Positions 1 through 8,048 of a stretch of DNA of 34,120 nucleotides are shown here, piece by piece. The stretch's first letter is position 1. Every line of letters begins with the position of its first letter. Source of the stretch: Acidobacteria bacterium 13_1_20CM_58_21 (GTDB taxonomy: Bacteria > Acidobacteriota > Terriglobia > Acidiferrales > UBA7541). Made by a program: the position numbers and the translations under genes. The notes beneath the pieces are model-generated. The model was not told the DNA's origin. It saw nothing but the letters and a program-made list of their open reading frames with translations, and ran no database searches. The stretch spans positions 1 through 34,120 of the forward strand of contig MNIJ01000213.1 in assembly GCA_001919715.1 (NCBI GenBank). Direction: 5' to 3'.

Positions 1-579
1 ACCTTCCTGCCCTTCCTGGCTTTTTTCATGCTGGCGGAGAAGCGCCAGGTGTGGCACGGGACGTTGCAACTCTTTCCCGCTTCGCGCCGTACGCAGGTCA
101 AAGAAACGCTGGAAGATTTGCGCGATGTCCTGCGCGATTACCTGGCGGGAATGACCATGCTGACGCTCATAGTCATCGGGGCGAGCAGCCTGTTTTTCTG
201 GGTCATCGGGATGGAGTATCCCATTCTCACGGGCATCGTGTCAGGAATTCTGAACATGGTGCCGTACATCGGGGCGGTGATGGCCTGGCTGCCGGCCTTT
301 GTAATTGCGCTGGCCAAGTGGAGAACCCTCGGCCAGTTTGTTCTGATCGCCGCGACGCTCACTGCCATCCACGTTTTGGCCATCAATCTGGTTGCGCCAC
401 AACTGGTGGGCCGCCGGGTGCGCTTGAATGCCGTGGCCATCACCATCGCGCTGCTCTTCTGGGGCTGGGTGTGGGGAGGCATGGGATTGGTTTTGGCTAT
501 TCCCATTACCGCGGCGTTGCGCGTGATCTGTGATCACACCGAGTCGTGGAAACCGATCGGGCGCTGGCTCAGCGCCTGA
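1..579 (+). CDS. AI-2E/PerM family transporter, C-terminal part (5' end outside window)
   Basis: Frame open from base 1 (TFLPFLAFFMLAEKRQVW...); hydrophobic helices and the GxxxGIVSGILNMVPYIGAV...NLVAPQLVGRRVRLNAVAITIALLFWGWVWG...LAIPITAALRVICDH pattern typical of AI-2E/PerM permeases. Confidence 0.85.
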   Translation, partial: TFLPFLAFFMLAEKRQVWHGTLQLFPASRRTQVKETLEDLRDVLRDYLAGMTMLTLIVIGASSLFFWVIGMEYPILTGIVSGILNMVPYIGAVMAWLPAFVIALAKWRTLGQFVLIAATLTAIHVLAINLVAPQLVGRRVRLNAVAITIALLFWGWVWGGMGLVLAIPITAALRVICDHTESWKPIGRWLSA

Positions 580-646
580 CGCTCGCGCGGTGAGCAGCGC
601 ACCTAGATTAACGGTGAGCCGGGCTACTCCGATGGGGCCAAAATCG

Positions 647-1657
647 ATGAATTATCGAATCGTATTTCTTTCGACCGCTCTCGCGCTTCTCGCCTGGAGC
701 GCTCCCCCGGCCAAGGCCTGGGGTTGCAAGGGTCACCAAACGGTGGCCTGGATTGCGGAGAAGCACCTAACAGCTGAAGCGCGCCAGCTGGTCGAGAAGC
801 TTCTTGGTGAAAACTCCATCGATCCGCAGCTGAAACGCTGGTGTGGCAATGCGACGACGGACCTGCTGGTGGATGCTTCTACATGGCCGGATGATGTGCG
901 CAGTGACCGCAAGAACGGGCCTTGGCATTACATCGATATTCCCCGGGGGAAACATAACGGGGATCTGGACGGATACTGCGGTCCGGAGGGATGTGTGACC
1001 AGCGTGATCGAACAGCAGCGCGCCATCCTGAAAGACAACTCCGCCGATCCAGTGAAGCGCGCCGAAGCGATACGCTACCTCGTCCATTTTGTCGGCGATA
1101 TGCATCAACCATTGCACGCCATCAGCAATGCCGACAATGGCGGAAACTGTGTGCCGGTGAAATATTTTCGCCACCAGCCGCTCCTCAACTCGCTGCGTCC
1201 GGAGCGCGAGGATTACTCACCCAATCTTCATCAGATCTGGGACACCGAGATGGTGGAACGCGACATGGAAATCTCCAGCCCGCAGCGGTACGCCGACGAA
1301 CTGGACGAGAAGTTTCATGCCCGGAGCGCCGCCTGGGAAGCTGCGGGCATCCACGTGGACAACTGGGCCTGGGAGAGCCACGAGCGAGCGGAGACGGCGG
1401 TCTACGATGCCCTCCCGGAAAAAATTGCCATCGAACCGGACATCAAATTGAAGAGCTGCGCCGAAAACAATCACATGGGAGAGCGGATGTTCGCCAAGCA
1501 CCTGGCCGTCGGCGAGGTTTATCAAACGAGCGCCGCCAAGGCGGCGGAGAAGAGCCTTGCCGAAGCTGGCGTGCGTTTGGCGATGATCCTGAACGAAGCC
1601 GCCAAGGCTGCGAGAATCGTTCCCCTCAAGGCTGGGCAGCGGGTGATTCCACCCTGA
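647..1657 (+). CDS. S1/P1 nuclease family protein, secreted
   Basis: Signal peptide MNYRIVFLSTALALLAWSAPPAKA followed by mature N-terminal WGCKGHQTVAWIAE; VHFVGDMHQPLHA and NLHQIWDTEMVE motifs of S1/P1 nucleases. Start chosen at internal ATG 647 rather than ORF start 530. Confidence 0.9.
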   Translation: MNYRIVFLSTALALLAWSAPPAKAWGCKGHQTVAWIAEKHLTAEARQLVEKLLGENSIDPQLKRWCGNATTDLLVDASTWPDDVRSDRKNGPWHYIDIPRGKHNGDLDGYCGPEGCVTSVIEQQRAILKDNSADPVKRAEAIRYLVHFVGDMHQPLHAISNADNGGNCVPVKYFRHQPLLNSLRPEREDYSPNLHQIWDTEMVERDMEISSPQRYADELDEKFHARSAAWEAAGIHVDNWAWESHERAETAVYDALPEKIAIEPDIKLKSCAENNHMGERMFAKHLAVGEVYQTSAAKAAEKSLAEAGVRLAMILNEAAKAARIVPLKAGQRVIPP

Positions 1658-2087
1658 GAGCAGGCCCGCCAAGCGACTTGATGTAGCGCACCAGCTGCCA
1701 ACGCTGGGGTTCGGGAAGCTTCGACCAAACCGGCATCTTCTTTCGAACCACCCCATTGGTCAATAGCCAGAAAAGAGTGCCGGGTGTGGCGCTTTGGACT
1801 TCTCTCACCACTAGACTCGGAGCTTTCGGCGAGCCTTCGGCAGACTTGCCGTGGCATTCCGCGCAGTGCTGTTCGAACAAAATGGCGCCGGCAGCAACGG
1901 CGTGCGGATCGTTCTCGAACGGATTTCGGCGGTTGCGCGCCTTTGCGGGTGCCTTTTGCAATTCCGCGTAGATGGCTGGATCGTATCCGGGCGCGGCGGC
2001 CACGAGTGGTTTACTGGAACTCCGGCTTTGCGCCCAGACCACGGAAACGGCAAGAAATGAAGCGGACACGGCGGCCATGGCTTTCAC
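1626..2087 (-). CDS. c-type cytochrome (single CxxCH), secreted
   Basis: GTG start overlapping the stop of the upstream gene, GGAGG upstream; signal-like N-terminus (KAMAAVSASFLAVSVVWAQ); FEQHCAECHGKSAEGSPKAPSL and KKMPVWSKLPEPQRWQLVRYIKSL. Confidence 0.8.
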   Translation of the reverse strand: MKAMAAVSASFLAVSVVWAQSRSSSKPLVAAAPGYDPAIYAELQKAPAKARNRRNPFENDPHAVAAGAILFEQHCAECHGKSAEGSPKAPSLVVREVQSATPGTLFWLLTNGVVRKKMPVWSKLPEPQRWQLVRYIKSLGGPALRVESPAAQP

Positions 2088-2971
2088 TGGTGGCCTCCAA
2101 AAAGCCGGCTGACCATCGAACCAAACCCGGCTATTTCCCGCGACACTCCCCAGCGCATGAGAACGCCATGGCTGTTGTCGTTCAGTCCGAAGCCCGGCGA
2201 AATCCGCAAGGTCCAGCCGGAAGGTAAATTCCAAGCGAGAACTGGCGCCAGGTAATGCGACGTCTGGTGAAGTCCAAAACTGTGCCGGTCACCCAGACCG
2301 CCATACATCTCGACCCCGCCAATGAAGTTTTGCGGACAGAACGTGCAGCGCTTCGCGGAGGCTTCCAGAGCGAGCGGACGGCTGGCGCCGAGGGCGTAGC
2401 CGAATTCCCAGGGAGAATTCGAAAGATTCTTGGCCGCCAGGGTGTTTTCTGTGATGTTCCAGCCCTTGAAGGTGCTGGAGACGATAAGCTTTAACTCCAC
2501 TTCGTGGATGCGCTCCTTCTGAGCCTGTCGATTGGCAACCAGGAAGTCCGACTCCATGTCGTGACCTTCGACTTCTTTGAGGATCTTGTCCGCGCCGTTT
2601 TTGTTTTCATACTCGATATAGAGGACGGGATTGAGGAAGTGTTCCTGCTTCAGCGGCCGGAGGCGATTCTCCCAGCGGAAGCCGGTAAACACCGTGCTGT
2701 CGTCGAAACTGGTCTGGCCATCCAAGTACAACTCCGTGGTCCACCAAGCGGTGGCGCCGTATTCTAGTTCGGTCCAGAAGGCGTGGAAATTGTTACCCCC
2801 CCGCTGGGTGCCCAAGGTGGAGAAATACTCGATCTCCAGGTTGCCGGGCTCTTCGAGATAGTGGTCATAGGCGACAAAGTAAGGGTTCTCCTGGGCCCGG
2901 GCAGCGGGCAGGTAGAAAACCAAAAGCACGGAAATGGAGAAACAGCCAAGCAAAGCGCGCCGAGAGACCAT
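2084..2971 (-). CDS. Predicted outer-membrane beta-barrel-like protein, unknown function
   Basis: Signal peptide MVSRRALLGCFSISVLLVFYLPAARAQ; alternating aromatic/polar strands throughout; GGAG RBS; translationally coupled to downstream cytochrome c. Confidence 0.65.
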   Translation of the reverse strand: MVSRRALLGCFSISVLLVFYLPAARAQENPYFVAYDHYLEEPGNLEIEYFSTLGTQRGGNNFHAFWTELEYGATAWWTTELYLDGQTSFDDSTVFTGFRWENRLRPLKQEHFLNPVLYIEYENKNGADKILKEVEGHDMESDFLVANRQAQKERIHEVELKLIVSSTFKGWNITENTLAAKNLSNSPWEFGYALGASRPLALEASAKRCTFCPQNFIGGVEMYGGLGDRHSFGLHQTSHYLAPVLAWNLPSGWTLRISPGFGLNDNSHGVLMRWGVSREIAGFGSMVSRLFGGHQ

Positions 2972-3002
2972 CGAGTCTCCTTGCCAGTAAATCGCAGCCC
3001 GT

Positions 3003-3027
3003 ATATCAGACTAACTTAGTCCTATAT
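3003..3027 (-). promoter_or_regulatory. IscR type-1-like / Rrf2-family operator
   Basis: Minus-strand ATATAGGACTAAGTTAGTCTGATAT = ATA-N3-GACT-N5-AGTC-N3-TAT; inner GACTAA-g-TTAGTC is a perfect inverted repeat; 32-56 bp upstream of the 2971 start codon. Confidence 0.6.
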
Positions 3028-3277
3028 GGATTGCAAATCACTGTCATCTAGGAGTTAAGAAGGTCAGTCGCGAGTCCTTCTCGGGAAGCCTAACGAGAAA
3101 CAATCCATCAAGGGCGTGAGCGCAGAAGCCGCCTGGCTGGCGCCCGGGACCGGAGCGCCACAATATCTCCGGAAGTCACGCTCCATAGGGCGTATTGGAA
3201 CTATGCCGTGCGGCGCGTTTGACGACATCTATCATGCCGGACAGATCCGTCTTCTCCGCCGTCTGATGGAGCGATGC

Positions 3278-3961
3278 CTAGCGGTTGAGCCTTCGCAGTG
3301 ACTGAACCAGGGAGGTCATGTCCCGCGCCTCCTGAAAAAGGCGAATTGCCGCGATTCCCGAGGCCCCCGCGGCGAGGCAAGCCGAGGCGTTCGCCAAGGT
3401 AATCCCGCCGATGGCCAGCACGGGGATCGCGACCGCGCGGCAAACTTCGCCGAGACGCTCAAGTCCGTGCGGAGCGCCGAATGCCGCCTTCGATGGCGTG
3501 GGGAAGATGGGGCCAAAAAAAAGGTAATTCGCGCCGCCCGTTGCGGCCGATCTTGCTGCTTCCAGAGAGTGACACGAAATGCCAATCAGGAAATCCAGTT
3601 TTTTTTCCTGGGCTTTCACCAGCCGCTTCGCTTCGGGCAGCGGCAGGCTCGTCTCGCCGAGATGCACACCGCCGGCGTGCTCGGAAAGTGCCACGTCCAG
3701 GCGATCGTTCACCAGCACGCGTGTGGGACCAGTGTGGCCTGCCCGAGACCTGGCGGCCAATTGCAAAGCTTTGCGCGTGAGCAACCCGCAGGCCCTTGCC
3801 GAAAGATCCTTCTCCCGAATCTGCAGCCAATCGACACCGGCAGCCGCCGCGGTCGCGATTTTCTGCCCTAGAGTTTCCTGGGCCTCCAGGGAATCGAGTC
3901 CCGACAGGCCGCGGCGGTCCGTCACGTAGCAGAGGAGTAGTGAGTTATTGAGGCGGGACAC
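3278..3961 (-). CDS. thiE: Thiamine phosphate synthase (ThiE/TenI family)
   Basis: CYVTDRRGL, VDWLQIREKDL, RVLVNDRLDVAL, GGVHLGETSLP, YLFFGPIFPTPSK, IPVLAIGGITLANASACLAAGASGIAAI. Confidence 0.85.
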   Translation of the reverse strand: MSRLNNSLLLCYVTDRRGLSGLDSLEAQETLGQKIATAAAAGVDWLQIREKDLSARACGLLTRKALQLAARSRAGHTGPTRVLVNDRLDVALSEHAGGVHLGETSLPLPEAKRLVKAQEKKLDFLIGISCHSLEAARSAATGGANYLFFGPIFPTPSKAAFGAPHGLERLGEVCRAVAIPVLAIGGITLANASACLAAGASGIAAIRLFQEARDMTSLVQSLRRLNR

Positions 3962-4190
3962 GATTAGGCCCCGGGCGCGAACCGATCCAGCCGATGGCCA
4001 GAAGAATATCCAAAACCCCGAGGCCGCTCACCGCCCCGCGAAAGGAAGGATGGAGCACCACGGGCATAAGCGAAGGATAATGGTTGAGAAAAAAATTCTG
4101 TTCCCAATAGCCAGACCACGGGAGATAGAGAAGCATGGCGCCCATTTCGAACGCTAGAACAACCAGAAGTGCGCGATAAATCCTGTTCAT
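3945..4190 (-). CDS. Small membrane protein, unknown function
   Basis: 81-aa ORF with ATG start, two predicted hydrophobic segments, overlaps start of thiE by 17 nt on the same strand. Confidence 0.55.
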   Translation of the reverse strand: MNRIYRALLVVLAFEMGAMLLYLPWSGYWEQNFFLNHYPSLMPVVLHPSFRGAVSGLGVLDILLAIGWIGSRPGPNRVPPQ

Positions 4191-4229
4191 GGATGAGCGG
4201 AATCCCGTCCTGTCAGGAAAGGTCCAGGA

Positions 4230-7026
4230 TCAACGGATGGGCTTCTGAAGGGCAGTAATGCGTTCGGCCACGTCGCGATAGTCGATGTTCATCGCGTAAA
4301 CTTGGGAGAAACTCTTCAGCGCCGCTTCAGGCTCGCCCGCCGATTCCTGAGCTACACCCAGATCATACCGCAAGGCGAGCGTGCTTTCCGGATCATTGCC
4401 GGGAGTCTGCAAGGCGCGCTCATACCAGATCGCGGCAATGGCAGGCTGGCCCTTCTCCATAAAGGCCAGACCGAGAAGTGTGCAGCACTGCATGGTGTAG
4501 CGGAACTCGCGCCCGCTATCGGTGGCTTTGGCAACTTTTTGGAACTCGCTGATGGCCTCTTCGAGAAGCCCCATTTCGCGAAACGCGATTCCCAGGTTGT
4601 AATGCGTTTCAAGATCCTCGTCGTCCGTGCCCATCTCACCAAGTTCGGCGCGGAACTGGTCGAACACTTCCTTCAGCGGGCCAGACTCCCCGGACGGCAC
4701 GGGCTCTCGTTCCGCCTTGTCCATGTGTGCCGGGTGGGCGCCGGGCATCGTTCCTGAAAATCCTGGTGCCAGCTCGCCGATGCCCAGTCCTTCGATTTCG
4801 CTGGCAAGATCCGCCAGGAATTGATCAGAAGCAAAACCGCTCCCCGCGGGTGGCCCCGGCGCCTTCGGTGACTCGGGCGGCTTCTGGTCGTACGCCGGGA
4901 CCAGCGGCTCGGAATCCAGTACGAGTTCAAACTCTTGGTCCAGCTCAAATTCGAGTTCGCTCGCCGGGGAAGCAGGTACTTTTTTGGGCCGGGGTGTCTC
5001 GCTCGCCTGATCGGCGATGGCTTGCGGCGGGAGGGGAGCATGCTCCGGAGCGGCATTGAACGCCGCGGTGGCCGGTACTTCGTCCGGCGAGACGGTCTGA
5101 GGTGCCGCGGAAATCTGAAACTCTTCGACCGCCGGCTCTTCGTGGGGCCTGCTTCTGCCCGGGGGCTGGGCGGCGGGAGCCTCAACCGTGGTCTCACCTT
5201 GGTGCGACTCTTCGAGAAGGGTGGCCCATTCGTCGGACAAATCGACTTCCTGCATCTCCGCCTCCACGGGAGCGTCGTTCACGTCCAGCGGCTCGGGACG
5301 CGCTTGTTCGGCGGGAGAAGTCGGGACGGGCTCGGCGGGAATCTCGGGCAAGGAAACATCCGCCAGCTGTGGCTCGGTAGCTTCTGTGGCCGCCGGTCGT
5401 ACCGCAGGCCTAGCACTGGCTAGTTCTTCGTCCGTCAAGGAAGCGGCGGCGCAATTCTCCAAATCGTTCCGAACTCCGCTTGTCTCCCGTTTTGCCGTGG
5501 ATCTCTGCCAACTGCGCGGCAAGTTCGGCGGTGCGCCGGTCGTCGCCCGCACCCAGAACGAAGTCGAGCAGTTTTTCGAGTGTCGGCGTGTGACGCGGCG
5601 CGCGGCGCAGGATGGCCTCAAGCAACCCAATAGCTTTCTGCGTGAGGCCGTAGCTGGCAAACAGGTCGACGTCAGTGAGCGACTGCGCAATGAATCTTTG
5701 CGTCTCTTCGTCAAGCACTGGCTCGCCAGACGCCACTGCCGGCTTGGCTTCCACTTCCGGAGCGGATTCTCCTTCAGGGCGCACCCGGGGAGCAGGTGGC
5801 TTGGCAAGTTCGGTCTGCAAAAGCTCCTCGGATACCACCTCACCAGGCGCCAGCAGCCCCATCTTAGCGAGCACGCCGTTGAGCTTGCGCTTTGCCGAAT
5901 CGCTGTCAGGCTCGCGGTCGAGAAGCTGTTCGAAAGTCTTCTTGGCTCGTTCCCACTGCTGCTGGGCAACCAGGGCATCACCCAGATGCGCCAGCGCATC
6001 GGGCAAACGGAAAGAATCGCTGGTGCGGCCGTACAATTCCACGAGCCATTCGAGCGGCTCGATTCTGCCAGGCAGGCCGGCCACCAGCTCGCCGAGGACT
6101 TTCCCGACAACCTCGTGCTCCCCGGCATCGATCATCGGCAGCCGCGACTTCGCCAGGATTTCCATGGCCTTTTCGCCATTCCCGGCCTGCAAGAGCGATT
6201 CGACCACCTTTTGCATGGGTCCAAAATTTTTCTCGTCTGCTTCAAATACGCGCTGTGCGAGAGCCGAGGCCTGGTCCCAGTCGGAATTCTTGAGATAAAG
6301 ATCGAGGAGGAGTTCGGTCTGCTCGCCGCCTTTTTCGAGATCGGCCGCCTGTTCAAGAAGCTGCGCCGCCTTAGCGAGATCGCCCTGCGAAGAATAAGAT
6401 CGCGCTTTGACGATAACTGCAGCCAGATTGCTGGGCTCGAGTTTCAGCGCCTTGTCCGCGAGCTTTTCAGCTTCTCCATGATCACCGCGGGCCAGGGCGC
6501 GCTGCGAAGCGGAGACGTAAGAGTCGATGGCCTCCCGAGTCTGACCCATGGCCTGGTACAAATCGGCCAGGCGGGTCTGGATACGGAGATTATCGGGTTC
6601 CGCCTGCAGCAGCTTCTTCAGCAGCCCGACGGCCTCCGGCTGGCGATTGTTTTTCAGGTGAATCTCCGCCAGTTGGAGGAACAGGGGCCGGGCCTCGCTC
6701 ATGACCCCTTGTTGAACGTAGAGATCGGCAAGCTTTTCTAGCGGGCGAATCTCTTCGGGAGCCAGCTTGGCGATGCGCTTATAGACCGCGATTGCTTTTG
6801 TCAGGAAACCGTCGCCGACGAAGATCTGCGCAAGGCGTTCGAAGTAGTCGATGGCCTGAAACGTCTCGCCTTGGCGGATATACAGCTCGCCGATGGTCAT
6901 CAGCGTGACCTGGTCGCGAGGCTCAAACTTCAGAATATTCTGGTATTCGGCTATGGCCTGGGCGACTTTGCCCTGGTTCAGCAGCTTTTGTGCGACTTCA
7001 ACGTTTTTGCTCTTGTTATAGGCCAT
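4230..7026 (-). CDS. Large tetratricopeptide-repeat protein, apparently split by a frameshift near 5440
   Basis: N-terminal TPR part (ORF 5410..7026) ends abruptly after ...SERFGELRRRFLDGRRTSQC*; the continuation (SLTDEELASARPAV... acidic/Pro-rich linker then C-terminal TPRs ...DDEDLETHYNLGIAFREMGLLEEAISEFQKVAK...) is in the overlapping frame (ORF 4230..6128), whose portion upstream of about 5450 is non-coding-like. Confidence 0.75.
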
Positions 7027-7330
7027 GCGCGAAAAGGGACAAATCTCCTCCCGGAGCCTGTCCCATAGGTTCCCCTCAAATTGCCGCGGTAGCGGTACGC
7101 CTCGTAAGGCTACTGATTACGCTATCAGGGGGGAAAAAGACAAGTCAACGTACCTTGAGACTCTTGTGAGCAGGCAGTTATCCCCTTGCCTTCCAGGAAA
7201 CTCCATGGCGAAAACAAGGCGAATCCCGGTGGGAACTCTTTTTCCGTCCATTCTGCCCCAGTCTCGGGCCGATCATTCGAGGGAAGGGTGAGTGCGTGCG
7301 GTTCGGCCCACGAGTGGGCGAAAGGGTTAG

Positions 7331-7981
7331 TCAAAACATCGGGAGCGAAGTTTGCGTCGCACCGGCGGCCCAACAAGCAGATTCCCGCACCGGAGCGAAG
7401 GAATGGCGGTGGAGCGGGGAGGGACCATGTTGGCGCAGAGCTTCCAGATGGTCGGGCGTCGCGTAGCCTTTGTGGCGCGCCAGGCCGTACTGCGGATAAA
7501 TGGCGTCCCACTCCTCCATGCGCGTGTCGCGATGGATTTTCGCAAGGATCGAAGCTGCGGCGATGGAGATGCTACGCGCATCACCTTTAATCAATGATTT
7601 CTGCTCGATCAAAACGTCGAGCTGCATCGCGTCAATGAGCAAGTAGTCGGGCGGAATGGCCAGTTGCTGCAGTGCGGCGGTCATGGCCTGGCGCGACGCC
7701 TGGTAAATGTTCCAGGCATCGATGCGCTGCGCGTCCACCTCGGCGACCGCCCACGCGAGAGCGTGTTCGCGGATGCGCGGGGCGAGTTCCGCCCGGCGTT
7801 CGGCGGTGAGTTTCTTCGAATCGTCCAGTCCGAAAATGCGCCGCCGGGGATTTAGAATCACCGCAGCGGCAACTACCGGACCAAACAGCGCGCCGCGTCC
7901 GGCCTCATCAATGCCGGCGATGCGCATCCAGCCCAGTTTGCGCGCCGCTCGCTCGAAACGGGAGGAGCAAAGTCGGCTCAT
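7331..7981 (-). CDS. rnhB: Ribonuclease HII
   Basis: IAGIDEAGRGALFGPVVAAAVIL, LDDSKKLTAERR, YLLIDAMQ, KGDARSISIAAASILAKIHRD, YGLARHKGYATPDHLEAL. Confidence 0.95.
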   Translation of the reverse strand: MSRLCSSRFERAARKLGWMRIAGIDEAGRGALFGPVVAAAVILNPRRRIFGLDDSKKLTAERRAELAPRIREHALAWAVAEVDAQRIDAWNIYQASRQAMTAALQQLAIPPDYLLIDAMQLDVLIEQKSLIKGDARSISIAAASILAKIHRDTRMEEWDAIYPQYGLARHKGYATPDHLEALRQHGPSPLHRHSFAPVRESACWAAGATQTSLPMF

Positions 7982-8048
7982 TGGCGGGAGATTTTAGCAT
8001 GCGCGAGAGGCGATCGGATGCCTCTCCCATCAATTTTTTACTCCCGCC

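Noticed and set aside
991-1686. Overlapping ORFs within the S1/P1 nuclease gene
   Set aside because: Out-of-frame reading of a confident gene; Arg-rich artefact composition.
5188-6741. 517-aa plus-strand ORF antisense to the TPR gene
   Set aside because: Shadow ORF in GC-rich DNA; no family motifs, while the opposite strand encodes clear TPRs.
7101-7145. Possible inverted repeat CTGAT-TACGCT-ATCAG and TTGACT-like -35 upstream of the TPR gene
   Set aside because: Arms of only 5 bp and a poor -10 match; not distinguishable from chance.
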